Shown: positions 1 through 6,476, counted from the first letter of the stretch. The stretch is DNA of 9,337 bases from an uncultured Pseudomonadota bacterium (GCA_946480245.1 CAMLIZ010000174.1:1-9337), one strand, 5' to 3'. A program made the numbers and translations. Notes: generated by a model not told the origin, from the letters alone.

Positions 1-2
1 CG

Positions 3-1031
3 ATGGTGGGCGTGGTGGGCGCCACCGAGGTCACGATGGGCATGATCGCGCTGCCGGCCATGCTGCGCCGCGGCTACGACCCCAAGATCGCCTGCGGCTC
101 GCTGCTGGCGGGCGGCACGCTGGGCATCCTGATCCCGCCGTCGGTGATGGCGATCGTCTATGCGGTGGTGGCGCAGCAGTCGCTGGGCGAGCTGCTGATC
201 GGCTCGGTGTTTCCCGGCTTGCTGCTCAGCGGCCTGTACGTGGGCTACGTGACCTTGCGCTGCTCGATCAACCCGAAGCTCGGCCCCGCGCTGCCGGTGG
301 AGGAGCGCGTGAGCTTTCGCGAGAAGCTGCGCCTGCTGCGCAACACGATCGCGCCGGTGCTGGTGATCCTGCTGGTGCTGGGCGTCATCTTCTTCGGCGT
401 GGCCACGCCGGTGGAGGCCGCGGGCATCGGCACCTTCGGCGCGCTGGTGGTGTGTGCGCTGCACCGGCGCCTCACCTGGACGGCTCTGCAAGACGCCGGC
501 GTGGCCACGCTGAAGGCCACCGCGATGGTGATGTGGATCTTCTTCGGCGCCACGATGTTCGTGGGCTTCTTCATCGTCAAGGGCGGGCAGACCTTCGTGT
601 CCGACTCGATCATCGGCACCGGCCTGCCGGCCTACGGCATCCTGCTGCTGATGATGGGTGTGCTGCTGGTGCTCGGCATGTTCCTCGACTGGGTCGGCAT
701 CCTGCTGCTGACCGTGCCGATCTTCCTGCCGATCATGAAGAGCCTGCCGTTTGATGGCCTGGCGGGGCTGGCCGGCGTGGCCCCCGACAAGGTGCCCCTG
801 TGGTACGGCGTGATCTTCATGGTGAACATGCAGGTGGCGTTCCTGAGCCCGCCTTTCGGCTATTCGCTGTTCTACCTGAAGAGCGTGGCGCCGCCGCAGA
901 TCACGATGGCCACGATCTTCCGCGCGGCCATGCCGTTCATCGGCCTGCAGCTGCTCGGGCTGGCGCTGTGCATCGTGTTCCCGCAGATCGTGCTGTGGCT
1001 GCCCGGCCTGGTGTACGGAGGCGCGCACTAG
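3..1031 (+). CDS. TRAP transporter large permease subunit (DctM family), 5'-truncated
   Basis: This is the large membrane subunit of a tripartite ATP-independent periplasmic (TRAP) transporter. The family uses ion gradients to import organic acids and similar solutes delivered by a periplasmic binding protein. The 342 visible residues are mostly hydrophobic helices. Family hallmarks are the GGTLGILIPPS loop (residues 37-47), the VATPVEAAGIGTFGA segment (133-147), the GMFLDWVGILLLTVPIFLPI helix (225-244) and the conserved end SPPFGYSLFYLKSVAPP (282-298). Large subunits are usually about 425-450 residues, so roughly 80-100 N-terminal residues, and presumably the small permease and binding protein genes, lie left of the window. 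The ATG at base 3 is simply the first in-frame Met and is not the true start. The PPFGYSLFYL end recalls the mannitol/chloroaromatic-type TRAP branch, but the substrate cannot be read from the sequence. The stop TAG lies between two GCGCGC repeats (1021-1037); no T-tract follows. Confidence 0.93.
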   Translation: MVGVVGATEVTMGMIALPAMLRRGYDPKIACGSLLAGGTLGILIPPSVMAIVYAVVAQQSLGELLIGSVFPGLLLSGLYVGYVTLRCSINPKLGPALPVEERVSFREKLRLLRNTIAPVLVILLVLGVIFFGVATPVEAAGIGTFGALVVCALHRRLTWTALQDAGVATLKATAMVMWIFFGATMFVGFFIVKGGQTFVSDSIIGTGLPAYGILLLMMGVLLVLGMFLDWVGILLLTVPIFLPIMKSLPFDGLAGLAGVAPDKVPLWYGVIFMVNMQVAFLSPPFGYSLFYLKSVAPPQITMATIFRAAMPFIGLQLLGLALCIVFPQIVLWLPGLVYGGAH

Positions 1032-1055
1032 GCGCGCTGCCGCCGCCGCTGCTGG

Positions 1056-1571
1056 TCAGGCGTCGGCGCACGCCTCGGCGAGATAGGCCACGGTGAACGC
1101 GTGGTCGGCGTCCAGCGACCGGCGCAGCTGCTGCGCGAACACGTGCTCCACCACGCCGCGCATCAACGGCACGGCCGCCTTCACGGTCCAGTGCGTGGAC
1201 ATGCGCGTGGTGGCCGGCGTGATCTCGCTCACCTGCACGGTGGCGTGCGCGCGCACCGGCAGGCCCGCCAGTGTGACGCGGATGTCCGCGGCCAGCTCGG
1301 TGCGGTTCGTGCGTCGCCAGTGCGTGTGCTGGTGCAGCCGCAGCGTGGGGGCCACGAACGGCCGCGTCCACGCCGGCAGGCTGTGGTGCGCAACCGAGAT
1401 CGTGCGGTCCAGTTCGACGTCGATCGTGCGAGCGCCGACGCGGAAGGCATGCACCTGCGGGGCCGCCGCGTCGAGGCTGCCGTACTTGCGCTGCGCGTAA
1501 TCGGGCTGCGCGCAGGCCCGCCACAGGCCGTCCAGCCCGGCGGGAAACGTGTGGTTCACGGTGAAGTCCAT
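1056..1571 (-). CDS. DUF2505 family protein, START/SRPBCC-like fold
   Basis: A 171-residue soluble protein that resembles DUF2505, a family assigned to the START/Bet v1-like superfamily whose members often bind hydrophobic ligands; no activity is established. The pattern seen is the opening FTVNHTFPAGLDGLWRACAQ (3-22), Y24 and Y30, then LDAAAPQVHAF, the alternating strands VGARTIDVELDRTISV (45-60), the LPAWTRPFV turn (65-73), LRLHQHTHW (78-86), and a closing amphipathic helix (about 136-155). There is no signal peptide or membrane segment. I chose the ATG at 1571 because the fold begins right after it. An in-frame start at 1673 adds 34 Arg/Ala-rich residues unlike the family and would run into the divergent gene's leader. 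The Shine-Dalgarno signal is weak. It faces the TRAP gene convergently with a 24-bp gap, so the two are probably unrelated. The family call is by pattern memory and fairly secure; ligand and role are unknown. Confidence 0.8.
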   Translation of the reverse strand: MDFTVNHTFPAGLDGLWRACAQPDYAQRKYGSLDAAAPQVHAFRVGARTIDVELDRTISVAHHSLPAWTRPFVAPTLRLHQHTHWRRTNRTELAADIRVTLAGLPVRAHATVQVSEITPATTRMSTHWTVKAAVPLMRGVVEHVFAQQLRRSLDADHAFTVAYLAEACADA

Positions 1572-1690
1572 GCTGCTCGTCGCGTTGCCACGCGCTCCGG
1601 TTATGCGCCGTCGCAGCCGCCCGGTGCTTGCGCGGTCGCAAGCAATGTGCGTGCAACGTATCGGCGTACGCATCGGGCATCATGTGCGCG
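1572..1690. promoter_or_regulatory. Divergent intergenic region with a perfect 8-bp inverted repeat at 1625-1644
   Basis: This 119-bp region separates the DUF2505 gene (left) from the DUF2868-GTPase-rhomboid operon (right) and must hold both promoters. At 1625-1644 it contains TGCTTGCG-CGGT-CGCAAGCA, a perfect dyad with 8-bp arms and a 4-nt centre, suited either to an operator or to a small hairpin. No convincing sigma-70 -35/-10 pair was found on either strand; a CATAAC-like element on the minus strand near 1600-1606 is only a weak -10 candidate. A regulatory role for the dyad is inference. Confidence 0.4.
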
Positions 1691-3133
1691 ATGCGCATCG
1701 CCCCGCGTGATACCCGCTGGCAGGTCGGCGACGTGCTCGACTTCGAGCACTTCCTCGCCGCCGGTGGCACGGCCCACGACATCGGCCCGTTGGCCGCCCG
1801 CCTCGATGCCGAAGCCCGGCACGATCGGCGCCGGCTCTTTCGCGCGTGGCTCGAGTTGCAGCGCGAGCGTGCCGGGCTGGGCGACACGCCGGGCCGGCAG
1901 TTCGAGCGCGGCCGGCGTCTGCTGAACACGGCGGCCGCGGTGCTCGGCCTGCTGGTCGGCGGTGGCCTCGCGGGCACCTGGCTCTCGGGCGCGGGCGCGG
2001 CGGTGAACGCGCCGCTGTTCTGGGTGGCCACGGTCGGTGTGCAGCTGCTGCTGCTGTTGTCGCTGGCGCTCGCCTGGGTTGTGCGCGGCGGGATCACCTC
2101 GCGCGCCCACGCGCCACTGGCCCGGCTGCGCGCACTGATCGGCTGGGCCGGCCAGCGGCTCGGCCCTTCGTTGCCCGGCGACCACCGCGAAGACCTGCGC
2201 GCCCTGATGGCGCGCCTGGCACAACGCCGGCACGAGTTGCAGCCGCTGCTCGCGCTGCTCGCGGCGGCCGTGGCGCAGCGCTTCGCGATCGCGTTCAACC
2301 TCGGGCTGCTGCTCGCGATGCTGGGCCTGCACCTGCCGATGGAGGACGTGCGTTTCGGTTGGCAAAGCACTTATCCGGTGAGCGCCGCGCAGCTGCATGC
2401 GGTGCTGCGCGCAGTGGCGTTGCCGTGGCACTGGGTGGGCGCCGGGCTGCCCACGCTGGCCGAGGTGGCCGCTACGCGCTACGGGCAGGGCCAGCCGGCC
2501 TACACGCTGCCGGCCGATGCGGCGCATGCCTGGTGGCCGTTCCTCGTGATGTCGGTGCTCGTGTACGGGCTGTTGTTGCGCGTGCTGCTGCTGGTGCTGC
2601 TGCAGGCCGCGCAGGCGCGCCGGCTCGCGGCGTTGCGCTTCGACGCGCCGGCGGCACAGGCCTTGTGGCGCCGGTTGCAGGGCGGGCCGTTCGCGGCGCA
2701 AGGCGGGCAGGCCACGCTGCCGCGCGACGACGCACTCACCACCTTGCCCGCGGCAGCCGACGGCGACTGCGTGCTGCTGGTGGAGCCCGAATGCGACTGG
2801 CCCGACGACGCCCTGTGCGCTGCCGTGCGCGCGCAGCTTGGCTGGGCCGCGCGCGAGCTGCATCGCCTGCCGGTGGACGACCGCGTCGCTGCCGCGCCGC
2901 AGCTGGCGGCGCTAAAGGCCGCGCGTCCGCGGCCTGCCGGCGTGGTGGTGGCGGTGCCGGCCGCGCGCGACCCGATCGTCGCGGTCGCGCTGTTCCTGCG
3001 CGCGCTGGCCGCGGCCGCCGGGCCCGGCGTGGCGACGGTGGTGCTGCTGGCCGGGGCCGACGCAGAGCGGCGGGCGATCTGGCAGCGCTTCGTGCACATC
3101 CAGCACCTGTCGGTGGGCGTGGAAGCAGCATGA
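1691..3133 (+). CDS. DUF2868 domain-containing polytopic membrane protein
   Basis: A 480-residue inner-membrane protein of the DUF2868 type, a family of unknown function that I recall being encoded beside DUF3482 GTPases; that pairing is seen here. The first ~75 residues are charged and soluble (VGDVLDFEHFLAAGG at 12-26, then an Arg-rich helix). Four hydrophobic segments follow: about 78-100, 108-132, 188-213 and 282-306. The stretch between the third and fourth (214-281, Trp/Tyr/His-rich, with FGWQSTYPV and the aromatic WHWVGAGLPTLAEV) is probably periplasmic. After residue 310 comes a cytoplasmic domain of about 170 residues whose alternating strands and helices (DCVLLVEPECDWPDD at 359-373, AGVVVAVPAARDPIVAVALF at 416-435) look like a Rossmann-type or receiver-like fold. 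I chose the ATG at 1691; an ATG at 1682 adds only three residues, and neither has a clear Shine-Dalgarno. The stop overlaps the GTPase start by 4 bp (ATGA), indicating translational coupling. Confidence 0.82.
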   Translation: MRIAPRDTRWQVGDVLDFEHFLAAGGTAHDIGPLAARLDAEARHDRRRLFRAWLELQRERAGLGDTPGRQFERGRRLLNTAAAVLGLLVGGGLAGTWLSGAGAAVNAPLFWVATVGVQLLLLLSLALAWVVRGGITSRAHAPLARLRALIGWAGQRLGPSLPGDHREDLRALMARLAQRRHELQPLLALLAAAVAQRFAIAFNLGLLLAMLGLHLPMEDVRFGWQSTYPVSAAQLHAVLRAVALPWHWVGAGLPTLAEVAATRYGQGQPAYTLPADAAHAWWPFLVMSVLVYGLLLRVLLLVLLQAAQARRLAALRFDAPAAQALWRRLQGGPFAAQGGQATLPRDDALTTLPAAADGDCVLLVEPECDWPDDALCAAVRAQLGWAARELHRLPVDDRVAAAPQLAALKAARPRPAGVVVAVPAARDPIVAVALFLRALAAAAGPGVATVVLLAGADAERRAIWQRFVHIQHLSVGVEAA

Positions 3134-4581
3134 GCTTGGCCCCGGTGCCCACCTTCGCCGTGCTCGGCGCAGTGAACCATGGCAAATCGTCGGTGGCGGC
3201 CACGCTGGCCGAGAACGACCAGGTGCGCATCTCGCGCATGCCGGGCGAAACGGTGGAGTGCCAGCGCTTCGAGCTCGGCGACTGCTTCGTGTTCTTCGAC
3301 ACTCCGGGCTTCCAGAACGCACGCGAGGCGCTGGCGCAGCTGCAGCCCGCGGCGCAGGCGGCCGAGCCGCTGGCGGTGTTCCGCACGTTCGTGCAGCGGC
3401 ATCGCGATGATCCCGCGTTCGAGGCCGAGTGCCGCCTGTTCGCGCCGGTGATTGAGGGCGCCGGCATCGTCTACGTGGTGGACGGCTCGCAGCCTCTGCG
3501 CGACATCCACCTGGCGGAGATGGAGCTGCTGCGCCTGACCGGCGCGCCGCGCCTGGCCGTGATCAACTGCACCGGCGCGCCCGAGCACGTGGCCGACTGG
3601 CGCCGCCGCCTGGGCCAGCACTTCAACGCGGTGCGCGAGTTCGACGCGATGCGCGCCGGTTTTGCCGATCGCATCGAGCTGCTGGAGACGCTGGCCGGCA
3701 TCGAGCAGGCCTGGAAGCCGCGGCTGATGCAGGCGGTGGCGGTGCTGCGCGACGACCGCGCCCAGCGCCTGGACGAGGCGGCCGGCCTGATCGCCGCATT
3801 GCTGATCGAGCTGCTGCAGCACCGGGAGCGCGCGCGCCTGCCCGCGGACGCGCAGGCGCTGCAGCAGCGCTACCGTGAGGCCGTGGCGCGGCGCGAGGCG
3901 CGCGCGCACGAGGCGCTGATCGCGCTCTTCGGGCATCGCCTGCTGCGCGCCGGCACCTTGCCGCCGCAGCTGATGGCCGACGAGCTGTTCAGCGAGGCCA
4001 CCTGGTCGGTGCTGGGCCTGAACGCGCGCCAGCTCGCTGCCGCCGGCGCCATTGCCGGCGCGAGCGTGGGCGCGGCCGCGGATGTACTGACCGCCGGCCA
4101 CACGCTGCTGGCAGGCAGCGCGCTCGGCGCGGCGGTGGGCGCCGCCGGTGCGTGGATGCTCGGCAAGCGCCGGCCCGAGGTGGGCGTGAGCCTGCCCGGC
4201 ACGGCCGGCGCGCCGGCACCGCTGCGCGCGCTGCTGCCGCGTCTGCGGCTGGGCGGTGGTGAGCTGGTCGTCGGCCCGTATGCCGCGCTCAACTTTCCCT
4301 GGGTGCTGCTGGACCGCGCCACGGGCACGCTGGCCTACGTGATGCAGCGCGCCCATGCCCGGCGCGACCGCGTCACCGTGCCGGCGGAGCGGTTGCGCGA
4401 GCTGCTCGCGCAGGCCGGCCTGGCCAGCGCCGCATGGCCCGAGGCCGACCGCAAGTCGGCCGAGCGCGTGTTCGCCGACGCGCGCCGCGGCCGACTGCAG
4501 CCGCAAGCCGAGGCGCGCTTGCGCGAGCTGATCCGCCACCATCTCGACACCCTGACCGGCGCCCCGGCGCTCGATGCCTGA
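3130..4581 (+). CDS. GTPase with C-terminal DUF3482 domain
   Basis: A 483-residue protein made of an N-terminal P-loop GTPase domain (about 1-205) and a DUF3482 region (about 210-480). Seen directly: G1/Walker A GAVNHGKS (13-20), a likely switch I Thr in PGETVE (T41), and G3 DTPG (57-60) preceded by the strand CFVFF. The strand GIVYVVDGS (112-120) and LAVINCTG (142-149) occupy the positions of the core beta strands before and at G4, but the usual NKxD is replaced by N146-C-T-G. The C-terminal region has a charged helix (206-265) and then a glycine-zipper stretch (303-345) of two short Ala/Gly-rich hydrophobic segments that could dip into or cross a membrane. It ends with a basic helical tail. 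The start ATG at 3130 overlaps the stop of the DUF2868 gene, and its own stop overlaps the rhomboid start. The GTPase assignment is firm; DUF3482 is by pattern and by its DUF2868 partner. A membrane-associated role with that partner is inference. Confidence 0.87.
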   Translation: MSLAPVPTFAVLGAVNHGKSSVAATLAENDQVRISRMPGETVECQRFELGDCFVFFDTPGFQNAREALAQLQPAAQAAEPLAVFRTFVQRHRDDPAFEAECRLFAPVIEGAGIVYVVDGSQPLRDIHLAEMELLRLTGAPRLAVINCTGAPEHVADWRRRLGQHFNAVREFDAMRAGFADRIELLETLAGIEQAWKPRLMQAVAVLRDDRAQRLDEAAGLIAALLIELLQHRERARLPADAQALQQRYREAVARREARAHEALIALFGHRLLRAGTLPPQLMADELFSEATWSVLGLNARQLAAAGAIAGASVGAAADVLTAGHTLLAGSALGAAVGAAGAWMLGKRRPEVGVSLPGTAGAPAPLRALLPRLRLGGGELVVGPYAALNFPWVLLDRATGTLAYVMQRAHARRDRVTVPAERLRELLAQAGLASAAWPEADRKSAERVFADARRGRLQPQAEARLRELIRHHLDTLTGAPALDA

Positions 4582-5204
4582 TGCCCACCTTGATCGCACT
4601 GACCCACGGCGCACCCGTCGCCGGCCTTCTGCTCGCCGCCATCGTGGTCATCAGCCTGATCGGCCTGATGGCGTTGCCGGCGCTGATCGAGCGCTGCCTG
4701 TTCCGCCCGCACTGGCTGGTGCCGCGCAGCCAATACATCACGCTGGTCACCAGCGGCTTCGTGCACGCCGACCTGGCGCACCTGCTGTTCAACGCGTTCA
4801 CCTTCTGGGCCTTCGCGTTCCCGCTCGAGCGGCGCATCGGCAGCGGGGCGTTCCTGGCGCTGTATGTCGCTGGGCTGTTGGCCAGTGATGCCGGCACCTG
4901 GCTCAAGCACCGCAACGACCCGGCCTATCGCACCTTGGGTGCCTCGGGCGCGATCCTCGCGGTGCTGTTCGCCTCCATCCTGTACTTTCCGGGCGGCTCG
5001 ATCTTCATCCTGCCGATCCCGGTGCCGATCCCAGCGCCGCTGTTTGCCGTCGGCTACCTCGCCTACACCTGGTATGCGGCTCACGAGGCGCGCGGGCGCA
5101 TCAACCACGATGCGCACCTGTCTGGCGCGCTGGCCGGCGTGGCCTTCGTGGCGCTCACCGACGCGCCGGCCTTCGCCGCCGCGCTGCGCCACTTCATGCC
5201 CTGA
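4581..5204 (+). CDS. Rhomboid family intramembrane serine protease
   Basis: A 207-residue polytopic membrane protein with the rhomboid catalytic signature. Rhomboids cleave transmembrane substrates inside the bilayer with a Ser-His dyad. Seen: a hydrophobic N-terminal helix (12-36); the loop-1/TM2 motif HADLAHLLFN (62-71), giving the conserved H67 and N71; GASG (120-123) with nucleophile S122; and NHDAHLSGALAG (175-186), where H179 matches the catalytic His in AHxxGxxxG. Helices lie at about 12-36, 65-80, 88-105, 119-134, 152-168 and 178-195, consistent with a six-helix bacterial core. Between the Ser helix and the next lies a Pro/Ile-rich stretch FPGGSIFILPIPVPIPAP (136-153), a feature I recall from other small bacterial rhomboids. 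The ATG at 4581 shares one base with the GTPase stop (TGATG), which fixes the start and implies coupling; longer in-frame versions would overlap the GTPase. The protein appears catalytically competent. Its substrate is unknown; DUF2868 or another membrane protein handled by the operon is a guess. Confidence 0.92.
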   Translation: MPTLIALTHGAPVAGLLLAAIVVISLIGLMALPALIERCLFRPHWLVPRSQYITLVTSGFVHADLAHLLFNAFTFWAFAFPLERRIGSGAFLALYVAGLLASDAGTWLKHRNDPAYRTLGASGAILAVLFASILYFPGGSIFILPIPVPIPAPLFAVGYLAYTWYAAHEARGRINHDAHLSGALAGVAFVALTDAPAFAAALRHFMP

Positions 5205-5213
5205 GGCGCGCTG

Positions 5214-5681
5214 CTACAGGCCGAGCTCGCTCAGGCCGGGGTGGTCGTCGGGGCGGCGACCGAGGGGCCAGTGGTACTTGCGATCGGCCTCGCGGATCGG
5301 CAGGTCGTTGATGCTGGCGTGGCGCACGGCCATCAGCCCGTTGGCGTCGAACTCCCAGTTCTCGTTGCCGTAGCTGCGGTACCACTGGCCGGCGTCGTCG
5401 TGCCACTCGTAGGCGAAGCGCACCGCGATGCGATGCGTGTCGAAGGCCCACAGCTCCTTGATCAGCCGGTAGTCCAACTCGCGCACCCACTTGCGTTCGA
5501 GAAAGGCCTTCACCTGCTCGCGCCCCTGCGGAAACTCCGCCCGGTTGCGCCAGCGAGTGTCCACCGTGTAGGCCAGCGCCACGCGCGCGGGGTCGCGGCT
5601 GTTCCACGCGTCCTCGGCCAGGCGCACCTTCTGCTCGGCGGCTTCGCGGTTGAAAGGGGGCAGGGGCGGGCGCTGATCCAT
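5214..5681 (-). CDS. DUF1348 family NTF2-like (SnoaL-like) protein
   Basis: A 155-residue soluble protein closely matching DUF1348, a conserved NTF2/SnoaL-like alpha+beta fold family of unknown activity. Recognisable blocks are the N-terminus [20 protein letters not shown] (4-23), [19 protein letters not shown] (24-42), [22 protein letters not shown] (44-65), [32 protein letters not shown] (84-115) and the C-terminal [15 protein letters not shown] (125-139). Such proteins are usually near 150-160 residues, so it is full length. No signal peptide is seen. The ATG at 5681 is preceded by GGAG (minus strand of 5691-5694) at 9-nt spacing. The frame stays open far upstream on this strand, but only this part resembles a real protein. 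It is divergent from a TetR regulator and the shared region holds that regulator's likely operator, so it is probably the repressor's target. Its 3' end is 9 bp from the rhomboid stop. Confidence 0.9.
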   Translation of the reverse strand: MDQRPPLPPFNREAAEQKVRLAEDAWNSRDPARVALAYTVDTRWRNRAEFPQGREQVKAFLERKWVRELDYRLIKELWAFDTHRIAVRFAYEWHDDAGQWYRSYGNENWEFDANGLMAVRHASINDLPIREADRKYHWPLGRRPDDHPGLSELGL

Positions 5682-5690
5682 GGCTCGGGG

Positions 5691-5694
5691 CTCC
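5691..5694 (-). promoter_or_regulatory. Shine-Dalgarno GGAG of the DUF1348 gene
   Basis: On the minus strand CTGGAG lies upstream of the ATG at 5681 with 9 nt between GGAG and the start. This selects that start out of a frame that is open for several kilobases. Confidence 0.6.
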
Positions 5695-5721
5695 AGAGTT
5701 GGGGTTGTGGAATCTAGAGCA

Positions 5722-5741
5722 TGTAGACAGCTCTGTCTACA
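5722..5741. promoter_or_regulatory. Probable TetR-family operator, perfect 20-bp dyad
   Basis: TGTAGACAGCTCTGTCTACA consists of perfect 9-bp inverted arms around a 2-bp centre, in the short region between the divergent DUF1348 and TetR genes. The TAGAC...GTCTA core is typical of operators bound by TetR/AcrR repressors (the NemR box has the same ends). The dyad is unusually AT-rich for this GC-rich window and overlaps the candidate -10 of the TetR gene, so a bound dimer would block its transcription and probably that of DUF1348. Binding by this particular regulator is inferred from position and symmetry. Confidence 0.75.
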
Positions 5742-5743
5742 AT
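5738..5743 (+). promoter_or_regulatory. Candidate -10 box (TACAAT) of the TetR gene
   Basis: TACAAT matches TATAAT at five of six positions and overlaps both the operator's right arm and the ATG at 5742. Transcription would begin about 7 nt downstream, at or next to the ATG at 5751, predicting a leaderless mRNA. No good -35 is seen at 16-18 bp spacing (TAGAGC at 5715-5720 is poor). Confidence 0.45.
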
Positions 5744-5750
5744 GCCTTGC

Positions 5751-6335
5751 ATGCTGGCCACCAACCTCGACATCGCCTCGCTGCCCGCGCGCGAGCGCAT
5801 CCTGCACACCGCGCACGCGCTGTTCTATGCAGAGGGCATACGGGCCACCGGCATCGACCGCGTGATCGCCGAGTCGGGCGTGGCCAAGCTCACCTTCTAT
5901 CGCCACTTTCCGAGCAAGCACGATCTCGTGCTCGCCTACCTGGCGCTGCGTCACGAGCGCTGGATGGCCTGGTTCAGCGATGCACTGCAGCGCCATCGCG
6001 GTGCCGTGCGCGGCGTGCGGGCGCTGGTACCCGCGCTGGCAGAGTGGTTCGGGCAGGGTGAGTTCCGCGGCTGCGCGTTCATCAACGGCGTGGGCGAACT
6101 GGGCACGGCGCTGCCCGAGGTGGCCGCCATCGCGCGCAACCACAAGCAGGCAATGACGGGCGCGATCGAACGCCTGCTGCCTGCCGGACCGGGCCGGCGC
6201 GCCGATGCAGCAGCGCTGGCGCTTGCCGTGGATGGCGCCATCGTGCAGGCCCAGATGGGTGAATCGCCGGCGCAGGCACTGCGCAGCCTGGGTCGCATCG
6301 TGGCGGCGCTGCGCCCCGACCCCGGGAATCCGTAG
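5751..6335 (+). CDS. TetR/AcrR family transcriptional regulator
   Basis: A 194-residue one-component repressor. The N-terminal TetR DNA-binding domain covers about 11-60: [20 protein letters not shown] (helix 1 and turn), [21 protein letters not shown] (helix-turn-helix) and [11 protein letters not shown], all canonical. The C-terminal ligand/dimer domain includes [13 protein letters not shown] (105-117), a GCAFIN block that recurs in one TetR branch and carries Cys108. The inducer is unknown. Start choice: an ATG at 5742 would add Met-Pro-Cys, but it lies within the candidate -10 box and directly abuts the operator. Neither ATG has a Shine-Dalgarno, so a leaderless transcript starting at 5751 is the most consistent reading. 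It is divergent from DUF1348 and almost certainly autoregulated through the 5722-5741 dyad. It is co-oriented with the downstream exporter genes, but I saw no second operator copy before them, so control of the exporter is not supported. Confidence 0.92.
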   Translation: MLATNLDIASLPARERILHTAHALFYAEGIRATGIDRVIAESGVAKLTFYRHFPSKHDLVLAYLALRHERWMAWFSDALQRHRGAVRGVRALVPALAEWFGQGEFRGCAFINGVGELGTALPEVAAIARNHKQAMTGAIERLLPAGPGRRADAAALALAVDGAIVQAQMGESPAQALRSLGRIVAALRPDPGNP

Positions 6336-6476
6336 GCCCATTCGGACACGCGCGGTCAGGGTGCGGCCGTTATGATCCGCCCCGTTGTTTCGACCGTCTG
6401 ATCGTGTGACGCGGGGCCCATCGCAAACCCCGTCGGCATCAGGCGCTGGTGCCATCGGCCCCATGAGGGCTGGGAG
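6336..6476 (+). promoter_or_regulatory. Intergenic region and probable promoter/leader of the export operon
   Basis: This 141-bp gap separates the TetR gene from the HlyD-type adaptor. TATGAT at 6371-6376 is a good -10 (5 of 6), but no clear -35 lies 16-18 bp upstream. If it is used, the leader is about 90 nt and contains a hairpin GGCATCAG-GCG-CTGGTGCC (6435-6453; 8 bp including one G-U pair) and a weaker CGGGG/CCCCG stem (6412-6416 with 6428-6432). A GGGAGG purine run (6472-6477) overlaps the GTG start. No copy of the TetR dyad occurs here and no rho-independent terminator was seen after the TetR gene. Confidence 0.4.

Noticed and set aside
136..180. Possible frameshift or degradation in the partial TRAP permease.
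   Set aside because: The frame is continuous with all family blocks in order; truncation is due only to the window edge.
1021..1037. GCGCGC-ACTAG-GCGCGC around the TRAP stop codon as a terminator.
   Set aside because: Six-bp self-complementary GC arms are common at this base composition and no T-tract follows on either strand.
1572..1673. N-terminal extension of the DUF2505 protein to an ATG at 1673.
   Set aside because: The extra 34 residues are Arg/Thr-rich and outside the family fold, and the extension would cover the divergent promoter region and the 1625-1644 dyad.
1846..3129. In-frame upstream extension of the GTPase frame (about 428 codons) overlapping the DUF2868 gene.
   Set aside because: The translation is Arg/Ala/Gly-rich without domain character, while the other frame encodes a coherent membrane protein. 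The P-loop GTPase domain begins right after the ATG at 3130.
2500..4614. A 704-codon minus-strand frame opposite the DUF2868 and GTPase genes.
   Set aside because: Gln/Arg/Ala-rich shadow composition, no motifs, and fully antisense to well-supported genes.
6336..6476. A second TetR operator ahead of the export operon.
   Set aside because: I scanned the gap for TAGACAG or a similar dyad and found none, so control of the exporter by this TetR is unsupported.
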